Below are positions 54,701-63,178 of a stretch of DNA of 64,000 bases, in pieces. The notes under the pieces were generated by a model. That model had not been told where the DNA came from, ran no database searches, and worked only from the letters and a program-made list of their open reading frames with translations. Position numbers and translations under genes: made by a program. Source of the DNA: Polaribacter sp. (lineage in GTDB: Bacteria > Bacteroidota > Bacteroidia > Flavobacteriales > Flavobacteriaceae); contig JAQWGI010000033.1 of assembly GCA_029238315.1 (NCBI GenBank), positions 96,192 through 160,191 on the forward strand. Direction: 5' to 3'. Within the stretch, counting starts at the first letter, position 1. Each line of letters begins with the position of its first letter.

Positions 54701-57324
54701 CGTTATCTTTTTGGATAAAGCCAGAAAATACAACTCCGGGAACTATTTTTTCTAATGGTGTTGGCGATACTTCAGAAGCTGTAATGACCAACGGTTATCG
54801 TAACAAGTGGTCTTTTGAGTATACGAGTAACGGGCAATTGGCCTTGCATACAGAAGGAGAAGTGTATTTGCTTACTTCAGAGGCTTTACCCGTAAACACC
54901 TGGTCTCATGTTGGTGTTTCTTTAAAAAGAGGTGGTTATTTAACTACTTTTATAGATGGCGAAGAAGTAAACGCAGTTAGCGCAAATAAAATAGGTGGTT
55001 TTTCAGGAAATAGAATTTTAATTGGCGCAAAATTAGATCAAACTTCTGGATCAGAAATTGCGACCAATCCTTTTACAGGAAAACTTGATGAAATTCGTTT
55101 TTGGAATACGGCTAGAACACAAACGCTTATTGCAAGAGATCGCTACTTTGAAATAAATAAAGGATCGCCAGGCCTGCTTCTGTATGTAGACTTTAATAAA
55201 GACGGTACAAATACAACAAAGGGGCCAACCTATCATCATGCAGATAAAAACCTAACTATTGGGTCTACATTTTCAGTAATGAAAGGCACGTCATTGCAAA
55301 TGTATGTAGATGATTCTCCTGCGATAAAACCACCGTTAACCTTTACAAACATTCCTTTAAATACGGTGATTAACGGCGACGAAATGATCATCCAACCAGA
55401 TTTAACAGAAGAAGAGTGGAGTTTGTTTGAAGGAGAAGTAATTCGTTTTTCTGTAGAAAGATTAACCGATGTGTATTTCAACAGACAGTTGTCTCCAGTT
55501 ACTTGGACGGCCTTGGTAAATAAACAAGAATTAGCTTGGTATACACCAACTCAAAGTAAAGAAATTGTAGCACAGAAAAATGTAGGAGATACATATAGCT
55601 TTGTGATGGATGTAGTGAATATTGGTGGTAGCAATCAACCTTTTACCATAGAAGGGATACCAATTTGGTTAACCGCAACAGAAACCACTGGTTCTGTAAA
55701 ACCAAACACAAATAGGCAAATTACATTTACAGTAGATAAAAACCTTGCCATGGGCAACTATTCTGCGGATATTTTCTTAAAAACAGCTTCTGGCTATAAT
55801 GATCGATTGTCTTTTGATTTGCGAGTATTAAGCAATGCGCCAGATTGGTCTGTGAATCCTAGAGACTATAATTATAGTATGAATATCATTGGTAAAATAA
55901 AAATTGATGGTACTTTCTCTAGAGATCAGTACACTAAAATAGGTGCATTTATAAATGGCCAACCTAAAGGAGAAGCTTATTTAGAGTATGATGCTTTTTA
56001 TGACTCTTATTTTGTGTATTTAACCATTTATAACGAGAACTCAGTAAACGACAACCCTACTTTTAAAATATGGGATGCTGTAAATGGGAAGATAATCAAC
56101 TCATTTATAGATACAGAAACGAGCATTTCTTTTGTTCAAAATATGGTGTTGGGATCTAGTAGTGCTCCTAAGATATTTTCCAACTCAGCCATTACTGAGC
56201 AAAATGTAACACTAAACAAAGGCTGGTCTTGGTTGTCTTTTTATGCGAAAGACGCTAACTTTAGTAGTTTAGATGAGGCTTTTAAAAATATGGAACTTAC
56301 AGAAAAAGATGCTATAAAATCTCAGCTCACATTTGCGAATTATGAAGACGGACTTTGGAATGGTAATTTAACCAGCTTATCTGTAGATAAAATGTACAAA
56401 GTAAAGCTGTCTAAAGAGAACAATTTACGTGTAATGGGTGAAGAAATAGATCCTAAGACGTTTTCTGTAAATATTAATAAGGGTTGGAGCTGGCTGCCAT
56501 TTCCTATACATAGAAACATCAGTTTACAAGAAGCTATGGCTTTTTACGAACCGAGTAACGGAGATGTTATTAAAGATCAATTTACATTTGCCATCTACGA
56601 TCAAAATGCTGGTTGGAGAGGAACTTTAGACTATTTAGAATCTGGAAATGGATACATGATTAAGTCTAATACAGCTCAAACATTATACTATCCAGACAGC
56701 AAAATTTATCAAAAAGGAGCCCAAGCAGAAAAAGCAACAGCGACTGCATCAACAAACAATAATTTGTTTAGAGGTTACAGTAGCACCATGAGCATTATTG
56801 CAACTGTAGAAGCAGACATAGATTTTGATGAAGTACGTATTTATGATGTAAATAATGAACTTAGAGGCGTGTCGGATATTGTAGATATTGCTGGTATAAA
56901 ATATAGTTTTATCACAGCTTTTAGTAATCGTTCAGAGACGTTGCGATTTGTTTTATCAAGTAATTCTACAGAAATAGATATTTCTAGAACATTTAATTTT
57001 ATAGACAATAACGTATTAGGTTCTTTTTCTGATCCGATAGTTTTAACACCTGTAACATTGTCTGACGAATCTAGTGTTATAAATGAAATTTCTTTGTATC
57101 CAAATCCATTTTTAGATGAAATAACAATAAATTTTTCATCACAAAACGGTAGCGAGTCTAAAATAGAGGTTTTTAATGTAATAGGAAAGTTGTTGTTGTC
57201 ACAAACAACAAAAACACAACAAAAGTTTGTAATTAACACCGCAAAACTTGCCTCAGGTATGTATGTGGTTCGCATTACGACAGATGATGGAAGGATAATA
57301 AGCAAGAAGATTATAAAAAGATAA
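51625..57324 (+). CDS. Giant secreted LamG/T9SS protein, C-terminal part (continuation of 48840-51737)
   Basis: A 1899-codon frame, +1 relative to the upstream ORF; genuine coding begins about 51664 (KGIKGITVQYVIDGQNP), so the nominal ATG is not a true start. Contents: coiled-coil/beta region (to about 700), two LamG domains (about 805-985 and 1005-1190, with HDIRLWSQSFTQAKA and LDEIRFWNTARTQ), a shared module with WSVNPRDYNYSM (about 1405-1515), two tandem repeats around NKGWSWL (about 1530-1690), and a T9SS type A sorting domain (about 1822-1899: SLYPNPFLDEITINF...SGMYVVRI). Joined to the upstream ORF the protein would be about 2,850 residues and surface-exposed. Confidence 0.8.
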   Translation: MYLPQGTLTPTNRKGIKGITVQYVIDGQNPLEIDNLSDFKSEGIVKGIDKTTGKNFVTVAPEIPDIILRDPPGSNSFASIEAGTTISVEKTNTTNLSNSISSVLHFDLGSSQEIITGVGSIAAFVATTKTIEVISNTDLSLSMTNQQVKENTSVASYTFNQTISTSSDPDYVGADGDLYIGNAKNSFYGVSDDLILSDTIPVDNNKNVLAHIKYTVPVSETETKDLYISKVESFIIGSQPTQTFFMYSQKHLLETLIPNLETLAASLENGETPEPGKEYQSPEFYKQQAKSWRAIIQNNEKDKYNALNNKEALKSSALAKVEKMFSGAQLELDNLINGSGTQKALKNLIQASFFSNKSFDAGMGELTNTIETANLGGNSLTFALDISAGAGTTVGGSLLGAGNTLTTTTTSNSVVSANSNVSSESNTKFSYTLKDNDKDNVLSVDVVNLFDGNGPIFVTQGGATSCPYEGETSSVFYNPSGYNSNTIGNGGVPFSVATNKVYKSDIQVDKSLRTNVPESEAAVFTLLLKNTSETQSDLEFILDVDPISLNGAKTNLKTNGLSIILPFNETVSFPLEISKTPSSSTYKYEDIKIMLYSPCTDPEERTENAINITAEFKKSCSNVEISVPLNNWIFNYNEAYSVDNLGNTSINKLPITFTDFNTEFTGFQKIELQYRNATSSSWIKFATYYGSDALRAAANDKDKGIVIKSSDAEFTHNWDVVRDDIPDGNYEFRAVSYCTDDIVNTSAIVSGTININAPVLFGTPSPKDGILDVGEDILVRFNEDVLKRITSDIVAKGLKNQQEINHDVSVRLDGATNQIELPNQRLSNQSFTLQFWYKKGATSNGTLVSQQDGIQIALNNNTINFAIGGESITGSMNELNYNFYSFIYDHSSSPSLTILRNGDILATKSLSEKLDINTNTSIFIGGRGVEGNIHDIRLWSQSFTQAKATVAKDLTLTGRELNLQGYWRLDEGNGKKALDKAKRKNGIVNLNWDIFPKGNGYEFKNNSYLSLESVGFIQPSHLEDISLSFWIKPENTTPGTIFSNGVGDTSEAVMTNGYRNKWSFEYTSNGQLALHTEGEVYLLTSEALPVNTWSHVGVSLKRGGYLTTFIDGEEVNAVSANKIGGFSGNRILIGAKLDQTSGSEIATNPFTGKLDEIRFWNTARTQTLIARDRYFEINKGSPGLLLYVDFNKDGTNTTKGPTYHHADKNLTIGSTFSVMKGTSLQMYVDDSPAIKPPLTFTNIPLNTVINGDEMIIQPDLTEEEWSLFEGEVIRFSVERLTDVYFNRQLSPVTWTALVNKQELAWYTPTQSKEIVAQKNVGDTYSFVMDVVNIGGSNQPFTIEGIPIWLTATETTGSVKPNTNRQITFTVDKNLAMGNYSADIFLKTASGYNDRLSFDLRVLSNAPDWSVNPRDYNYSMNIIGKIKIDGTFSRDQYTKIGAFINGQPKGEAYLEYDAFYDSYFVYLTIYNENSVNDNPTFKIWDAVNGKIINSFIDTETSISFVQNMVLGSSSAPKIFSNSAITEQNVTLNKGWSWLSFYAKDANFSSLDEAFKNMELTEKDAIKSQLTFANYEDGLWNGNLTSLSVDKMYKVKLSKENNLRVMGEEIDPKTFSVNINKGWSWLPFPIHRNISLQEAMAFYEPSNGDVIKDQFTFAIYDQNAGWRGTLDYLESGNGYMIKSNTAQTLYYPDSKIYQKGAQAEKATATASTNNNLFRGYSSTMSIIATVEADIDFDEVRIYDVNNELRGVSDIVDIAGIKYSFITAFSNRSETLRFVLSSNSTEIDISRTFNFIDNNVLGSFSDPIVLTPVTLSDESSVINEISLYPNPFLDEITINFSSQNGSESKIEVFNVIGKLLLSQTTKTQQKFVINTAKLASGMYVVRITTDDGRIISKKIIKR

Positions 57325-57327
57325 CGA

Positions 57328-58620
57328 ATGAGGTTTTACGTTATACTCTTTTTAAGCTGCTTTCAAATAGGAGTTTGTTTTTCGCAAAACAATCCTCTTT
57401 GGTCTGTTGACGCGAACAAGTATCAATACAGCATGACGCTTACAACAACCTTAAATATTAACGGCAACGCATTGTCTTCTTCAAAAGACCGTGTTGCCGC
57501 TTTTATAGACGGTGAAGTTAGAGGTGTTGCTAAATTAACGTATGTAGCAAGCAGAGATAAATACGTGGCTTATTTAGTTGTGTTTGCAAACACCAATAGT
57601 AAAACGGTTAATTTTAAGCTATACGATGGTGTAAATGATGCCGTAACGACACTATCAAAAACGGTACAATTTGCAATTGACAGTAGTATCGGTTCTGTTT
57701 TTCAATCGATAAGTTTGGCATCACCACCCTTAAAAAAGGAAGCTATTATAAGTAATTTTTATTTTAAAGACATTCAAACCTTATCTTCAAAAATAACAAC
57801 AGATAGCATTCATTTGGTCGTGCCAATTCGTACAGATATAACCAAGTTGACGGCAAACTTTACAGTTAGTAATAGCGCAAATGTTTATGTGAATAGAGTG
57901 GTCCAAAAAACAAATACAACCGTTCAAAATTACGCGACCCCAATTACCTTTGAAGTACTTTCTGAAGACGAAGCTACATTAAATAGTTACGTAGTTTCTG
58001 TAAAATATCAGCCCACAGAAACCGAGTTTACGGCTTATTTATTTTCACCCGTAAATGAGTTTTCAAATCAGAATCCGTTGCAAGTTGTTTTAAATGTAAA
58101 CAGTAAATTAACTTCTTTAGAGGTTCGTGATTTTTTGTTAGAAAATGCAATCATACAATCGATAAAAAAGGAAGATGAATTTAATTATTTAATTAATCTT
58201 GTGGCAAAAACCCAAGGCGCATATTCAATATCATTGCCAAAAAACACCTTGTTAACAGAACAAAATAAAACCAATCCAACAACAGAGAAACTAGATTTTA
58301 TTTTTGATACCATACGACCTCATTTGATTTCTATAGAGCGAGTAGCTCCAACAGAAGAATATACCAATAGCAATCGTTTAGAGTTTTTAGCCACCTTTAG
58401 TGAAGAGGTATTTGGTTTTTTCCCGGGATCTATAAGTTCAGGTCCATTTAATAACGTTGTTATAGCGCCTATTACAAACAAAACGTATAAGATATTGTTG
58501 TTAGATGCTACTGCATTTTCAGGACGCTTTTTTATAGAAATTTTAGATTCGGGGAGCATTACGGACTTGGCAGGAAACCCACTTCGAAACACCACCTTAA
58601 CGACAAGTAACAATGATTAA
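57328..58620 (+). CDS. Secreted module protein (paralogous to 58613 gene), no sorting domain
   Basis: A 430-residue protein with signal peptide MRFYVILFLSCFQIGVCFSQ. Residues about 24-133 hold the shared module (NPLWSVDANKYQYSM; DRVAAFIDGEVRGVAKLTYVASRDKYVAYLVVFANT). A beta-rich middle is followed by an SbsA/Ig-like segment about 330-420 (FDTIRPHLISIERVAPTEEY...LEFLATFSEEV). No T9SS tail is present: it stops at TLTTSNND, 8 nt inside the next gene. It begins 3 nt after the giant gene. A truncated relative of its neighbour is possible, or the two may form a complex. Confidence 0.8.
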   Translation: MRFYVILFLSCFQIGVCFSQNNPLWSVDANKYQYSMTLTTTLNINGNALSSSKDRVAAFIDGEVRGVAKLTYVASRDKYVAYLVVFANTNSKTVNFKLYDGVNDAVTTLSKTVQFAIDSSIGSVFQSISLASPPLKKEAIISNFYFKDIQTLSSKITTDSIHLVVPIRTDITKLTANFTVSNSANVYVNRVVQKTNTTVQNYATPITFEVLSEDEATLNSYVVSVKYQPTETEFTAYLFSPVNEFSNQNPLQVVLNVNSKLTSLEVRDFLLENAIIQSIKKEDEFNYLINLVAKTQGAYSISLPKNTLLTEQNKTNPTTEKLDFIFDTIRPHLISIERVAPTEEYTNSNRLEFLATFSEEVFGFFPGSISSGPFNNVVIAPITNKTYKILLLDATAFSGRFFIEILDSGSITDLAGNPLRNTTLTTSNND

Positions 58621-60643
58621 AAAACAGCGTTTCTTTATACAACTAGCTTTCTGTTGTTTTTTTATAGCGGGTTCTGTAAAAGCACAAGATGCCAATTGGA
58701 CTGTAAATTCTTCTGAATACCAGTTTAATATGACCTTTACGGCTTTTTTAAATGTAGATGGTGTTTCTTTAGACAAAACAGCAGACAAAGTAGCTGCTTT
58801 TGTAGATGGAGAAGTAAGAGGAGTTGCAAACCTTAGCTATGTTGCCTCTTCAGATAAATATGTTGCTTATTTAACGGTATATGCAAACACCAATAAAGAA
58901 ACGATTCGTTTTAAAATTTTTAATAGTACAACGAATGCTGTGGTAGATGCTGTAAATACAATTCCATTTGAAATCAACGCACAAAAGGGAAGCTTATTTC
59001 AATCATATGGTATTTCAAACTGGTATTTAAGTGATTTTACAAACCTAATAGACGTTCAGTTTAAAGGGATAACACCAAAGTTATATACAAGATCAGCAAA
59101 TGCTTTTGACTTTGTGTTACCGCAAGGTACAGATATTAGCAAGCTCATTTTAACATATACAACACCAAGTAATGAAAAAGTATTTCATTTAAAAAAAAGA
59201 CAAACTTCTGGAGTTTCTGAGCTAGATTATTCTTTGCCTGTTAGCCTTACGGTAATGTCAGAAAATGAATCGATTTTAAAAGAGTATACTGTAAATGTTT
59301 TTATGCTAGACGAGAATTTCACAACTACTGTGGTATTAAAAACAGCAAGAGAAGTTGCTGTTTCTACCTCACCCGTAGAGACTTCTGTATTCTTTTCTCA
59401 ACCCATAACCGATTTTACCGTTGAAGACATCAATGTAGAAAATGCAGTTATAATCGATTTCAAAAAAATAGACAATCTACAGTACACAATTACTGCTATT
59501 CCTTTGTCTGATGGAGATATGTCTTTACAAGTTAAACGAGCTAGCGTTTTAGATGCAAATAATAAAACAAACTTACAATCTAATAAGTTATCTTTTATTT
59601 TTGATAGTACCCAGCCAGTTTTAACCCATGTTCATAGAGAGATAAATGAAGATCAATCTTTTTTTGATTTTCAATTTAGTGAGGCGGTTTTAAACGCAGA
59701 TATCTCAGACTTTGAACTTGTTGGAAGAGATGCAGCTAACTTTAAAATAAGCACTTCTAATTACATAGAGAGTGGCAGGGTGCTTGTAGAGGTTTTGCGG
59801 GTTTCTGGAGACGAACAGAAACCGCAACTTTTTGCACAACTTAAGTCAGACACAGACATTATTGATGCAGCACAAAACAAGGTGTTAATCCAAAGAGTGG
59901 CCTCTTATTTCTTAGATACTGCACCCCCAGAAATAAATGGTGTCGAAGATGTTTTTGCAGATTGTGAAATTACAATTACAAACAAACCGATAGCGTTTGA
60001 CGCTGTTTCTGGAGAAGTAACAGGTACAACATCAGACCCGTTGACTTACAATAAAGCTGGAGAACACTTTATAAAGTGGGAGTTTAAAGACGATTTCGGC
60101 AACACAAGTTTTATCACTCAACGTGTAGAAATTTTTGATTTTGAGCCGCCAATAATTCAAGTTAAAGAAAATATTACCCTTAATCTTGATCAGAATGGAG
60201 ATGCCACATTAAGTGTTTTGCAAGTAGATGAAGGCTCAACAGACAACTGTGCAATAGATTCAATTAGCTTATCAAAATCAACTTTTTCACTGGCAGACTT
60301 AGGAGAAAATAGTGTTACTTTTAAAATTATAGATAAATCAGGAAATATCTCTGAAAAATCAATAATTGTTACTGTAACTAATACTACGTTATCAAACGAA
60401 AATTGGACTTTAGAAAATAAGATCGCTATTTATCCGAACCCAACCTTAAATAGGGTATTTATAAAAGTCCATAAAACACTAGAGGTTAAGACGGCACGCT
60501 TGTTTTCGGTAGAAGGGAAAAAGGTGTTAACAATGAATATAATTCCAGAGTTTATAGATATATCTTTTCTTTCTAAAGGAATTTATTTTTTAACGATAAG
60601 TACTAAAAATACCTCTTTCACCAAAAAAATAATAAAAAACTAA
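58613..60643 (+). CDS. Secreted module protein with Ig/HYR-like domains and T9SS sorting domain
   Basis: A 676-residue protein: signal peptide MIKKQRFFIQLAFCCFFIAG, the shared module (about 26-140: NWTVNSSEYQFNM; DKVAAFVDGEVRGVANLSYVASSDKYVAYLTVYANT), a beta region parallel to the 57328 protein, and an Ig-like domain (about 330-430). HYR-like segments (about 440-595: APPEINGVEDVFADCEITI...FKDDFGNTSFITQRVEIFD; GSTDNCAIDSISLS) and a T9SS sorting domain (about 600-676: IAIYPNPTLNRVFIKV...SKGIYFLTIS) follow. Overlaps the preceding gene by 8 nt. Confidence 0.85.
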   Translation: MIKKQRFFIQLAFCCFFIAGSVKAQDANWTVNSSEYQFNMTFTAFLNVDGVSLDKTADKVAAFVDGEVRGVANLSYVASSDKYVAYLTVYANTNKETIRFKIFNSTTNAVVDAVNTIPFEINAQKGSLFQSYGISNWYLSDFTNLIDVQFKGITPKLYTRSANAFDFVLPQGTDISKLILTYTTPSNEKVFHLKKRQTSGVSELDYSLPVSLTVMSENESILKEYTVNVFMLDENFTTTVVLKTAREVAVSTSPVETSVFFSQPITDFTVEDINVENAVIIDFKKIDNLQYTITAIPLSDGDMSLQVKRASVLDANNKTNLQSNKLSFIFDSTQPVLTHVHREINEDQSFFDFQFSEAVLNADISDFELVGRDAANFKISTSNYIESGRVLVEVLRVSGDEQKPQLFAQLKSDTDIIDAAQNKVLIQRVASYFLDTAPPEINGVEDVFADCEITITNKPIAFDAVSGEVTGTTSDPLTYNKAGEHFIKWEFKDDFGNTSFITQRVEIFDFEPPIIQVKENITLNLDQNGDATLSVLQVDEGSTDNCAIDSISLSKSTFSLADLGENSVTFKIIDKSGNISEKSIIVTVTNTTLSNENWTLENKIAIYPNPTLNRVFIKVHKTLEVKTARLFSVEGKKVLTMNIIPEFIDISFLSKGIYFLTISTKNTSFTKKIIKN

Positions 60644-60766
60644 ATTCCATATTGTTTTGTTGTGAAAAAGGCTAAAGCGATTTGTTTTGGCCTTTTGATC
60701 TTTTAACAACCTCTAGATTCAAAATCAGATTGTTTATATTTGAGAGAACTTTAAAAATAAAACAAT

Positions 60767-61270
60767 ATGGAATTTAATATTTTATCAAGTGCTATCGCAG
60801 CATTAGTACCTCTATTTATGGGCTTTATTTGGTACGGACCATTGCTTTTTGAAAAAGCTTGGATGAAGGAAATGGGCTTTACAAAAGAATCTTTAAAGGG
60901 TGGTAATATGGCAGTTATATTTATACTGTCTTACGCATTAAGTTTTATCATGGCTGCTTTTTTACAGACCCTTGTCATTCATCAATTTGGTGTGCAATCT
61001 GTTTTAATGGGAGAACCTGGGTTTACAGAAAAAACAGGAGATGCATTTATTTATTTTCAGGAGTTTATGAACACTTATGGAGATCGTTTTAGAACTTTTG
61101 GTCATGGGGCGCTTCACGGCGTTTTGGTTGGGTTTTTAATTGCTTTGCCAATTATGGGTACCAATGCAATGTTTGAAAGAAAAAGTTTTAAATATGTGCT
61201 TATAAATACTGGGTATTGGATTGTTACTTTAGCTTTAATGGGAGGTATTGTTTGTCAGACTTCTTTTTAA
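60767..61270 (+). CDS. DUF1761-family membrane protein
   Basis: A 167-residue protein with four hydrophobic helices. The DUF1761 hallmarks are the N-terminal AALVPLFMGFIWYGPLLFEKAWMKEMGF, then VIFILSYALSFIMAAFLQTLVIHQFG, HGALHGVLVGFLIALPIMGTNAMFERKSFKYVLINTGYWIVTLALMGGI. Function unknown. It is preceded by its own leader and closed by a bidirectional terminator. Confidence 0.9.
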   Translation: MEFNILSSAIAALVPLFMGFIWYGPLLFEKAWMKEMGFTKESLKGGNMAVIFILSYALSFIMAAFLQTLVIHQFGVQSVLMGEPGFTEKTGDAFIYFQEFMNTYGDRFRTFGHGALHGVLVGFLIALPIMGTNAMFERKSFKYVLINTGYWIVTLALMGGIVCQTSF

Positions 61271-61285
61271 CCACGGATATATATT

Positions 61286-61317
61286 CAAAAAAAGACCGCA
61301 GTTTTGCGGTCTTTTTT
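61286..61317. terminator. Bidirectional terminator between DUF1761 gene and glnS
   Basis: AAAAAGACCGCA / TGCGGTCTTTTT with loop GTTT. Confidence 0.9.
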
Positions 61318-61337
61318 ATGATTTTATAGTTGTTAAA

Positions 61338-63026
61338 TTAATTTTTATTTGTCCAATTATCTCTCAATCCAACCGTTTTATTAAAAACTAAATTATTGGC
61401 AGTAGAATCGTCATCCACATTAAAATAACCCAAGCGCTGAAACTGAAAACGATCCCCTATATTGGCACTTCGTAAACTAGGCTCCACAAAGGCTGTGATT
61501 TTTTCTAAAGAATTCGGATTTACAAACTCCATAAAATTTTTTTCTTTATGTGCGTCTGGAGCTTCGTCTAAAAACAAACGATCATAGGCCCTAACCTCTG
61601 CTTTTACAGCATGTTTTATTGAAACCCAGTGCAAAGTTCCTTTTACTTTTCGCATGCTTTCAGGAGTGCCACTTCCAGATTTAGTTAAAGGATCGTAGGT
61701 GCAATGAATAGCCGTAATCGCTCCATGTTCATCTTTTTCACAACTTGTTGCTGTAATAAAATACGCGTTTTTAAGGCGCACCTCTTTTCCTAGTTTTAAA
61801 CGAAAAAACTTTTTATTTGCTTCCTCTCTAAAATCTTCTCTTTCAATATAAATTTCTCTAGAAAAAGGAACTTCTCTACCACCAGCGTTTTCATCTTCTG
61901 GATTGTTTTCTGCGAATAAAATTTCTTCTTTATCTTCTGGATAATTGTCTATAATTACCTTTACAGGGTCTAAAACGCCCATTACTCTATTAGCAGTTTT
62001 GTTTAAATCTTCTCTAATTTTAAACTCTAACAAAGCCACATCAATTACGTTTTCTCTTTTAGACACCCCAACAGTATCAATAAAATTTCTGATAGATGCA
62101 GGTGTATATCCACGTCTTCTTAACCCAGAAATGGTAGGCATTCTTGGATCATCCCAACCAGACACAATATTTTGTTCTACCAATTGCATTAACTTACGCT
62201 TACTCATAACTGTATAGCTTAAGTTTAAGCGAGAAAACTCACGTTGTTTTGGCGGATTCGGATAGGTTTCTTTACTGTATGCATATACATGATCTCGAAA
62301 CCAGTTGTACAACTCTCTGTGAGGTTTAAATTCTAGAGAACATAAAGAGTGTGAAATTTGTTCTAAATAATCACTTTCTCCATGTGTCCAATCATACATT
62401 GGGTAAATGCACCAATCATCTCCAGTTCTGTGATGCGTTTTCTTTAAAATACGATACATCAAAGGGTCTCTTAACAGCATGTTCGGCGAACTCATATCTA
62501 TTTTTGCACGTAAAACATGTGTTCCTTCTTCAAACTCTCCTGCTTTCATTCTATTGAATAAATCTAGATTTTCTTCTATAGTTCTGTTTCTAAAAGGACT
62601 ATTCGTTCCAACAGAAGTAGGAGTTCCTTTCTGATGCCTCATCTCTTCAGAAGATTGAGAGTCTACATATGCTTTGCCGTCTTTAATCAATAAAACTGCC
62701 CAATCAAATAATTGCTGAAAATAATCTGAAGAATACAATTCGTTCTCCCATGAATACCCCAACCAAGCCACATCTTTTTTAATGGCATCTACATATTCTT
62801 GCTCTTCTTTAGCTGGATTAGTATCATCAAAACGAAGGTTTACAGGAGCCTTATATTTTTCACCTAAACCAAAACTAATACCAATTGCTTTGGTATGACC
62901 AATGTGTAAATACCCGTTTGGCTCTGGCGGAAACCGAAAGCGTAAGTTTTCTTTTGGCATTCCGTTTGCCAAATCTTCTTCAATAATCTGCTCTAAAAAG
63001 TTGAGTTGTAGTTTTTCTTCTGACAT
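61338..63026 (-). CDS. glnS: Glutamine--tRNA ligase
   Basis: A 562-residue class I synthetase. HIGH-type motif RFPPEPNGYLHIGHTKAIGISF is near residue 30 and the KMSKS-type motif is YTVMSKRKLMQLVEQ near 270. DFDDTNPAKEEQEYVDAIKKD-like text (RFDDTNPAKEEQEYV) is the GlnRS family marker. The C-terminal anticodon-binding beta-barrels include VDDDSTANNLVFNKTVGLRDNW. With gltX at 278 it gives direct charging of both Glu and Gln tRNAs. Confidence 0.97.
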   Translation of the reverse strand: MSEEKLQLNFLEQIIEEDLANGMPKENLRFRFPPEPNGYLHIGHTKAIGISFGLGEKYKAPVNLRFDDTNPAKEEQEYVDAIKKDVAWLGYSWENELYSSDYFQQLFDWAVLLIKDGKAYVDSQSSEEMRHQKGTPTSVGTNSPFRNRTIEENLDLFNRMKAGEFEEGTHVLRAKIDMSSPNMLLRDPLMYRILKKTHHRTGDDWCIYPMYDWTHGESDYLEQISHSLCSLEFKPHRELYNWFRDHVYAYSKETYPNPPKQREFSRLNLSYTVMSKRKLMQLVEQNIVSGWDDPRMPTISGLRRRGYTPASIRNFIDTVGVSKRENVIDVALLEFKIREDLNKTANRVMGVLDPVKVIIDNYPEDKEEILFAENNPEDENAGGREVPFSREIYIEREDFREEANKKFFRLKLGKEVRLKNAYFITATSCEKDEHGAITAIHCTYDPLTKSGSGTPESMRKVKGTLHWVSIKHAVKAEVRAYDRLFLDEAPDAHKEKNFMEFVNPNSLEKITAFVEPSLRSANIGDRFQFQRLGYFNVDDDSTANNLVFNKTVGLRDNWTNKN

Positions 63027-63048
63027 GTGTTCTTAAAGATTCAAGCTA

Positions 63049-63056
63049 CAAAATTA
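63049..63056 (-). promoter_or_regulatory. -7 promoter element of glnS
   Basis: Minus-strand TAATTTTG matches TAnnTTTG exactly, 22 nt before the glnS ATG. No convincing TTG -33 element. Confidence 0.4.
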
Positions 63057-63166
63057 AGTAAAATAGTTGAAGAAATTTCATAAAAAACAAACCCTTTATG
63101 GGAGTTAGCGTAGCGTTGTTTTTTATTTCTTTTGTATCTATACCTATAATTTTCTTTAACTTTTAA

Positions 63167-63174
63167 TACTTTTG
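63167..63174 (+). promoter_or_regulatory. -7 promoter element overlapping the folB start region
   Basis: TACTTTTG matches TAnnTTTG exactly but ends only 4 nt before the folB ATG, so transcription from it would begin at or next to the start codon. Confidence 0.4.
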
Positions 63175-63178
63175 CTTT

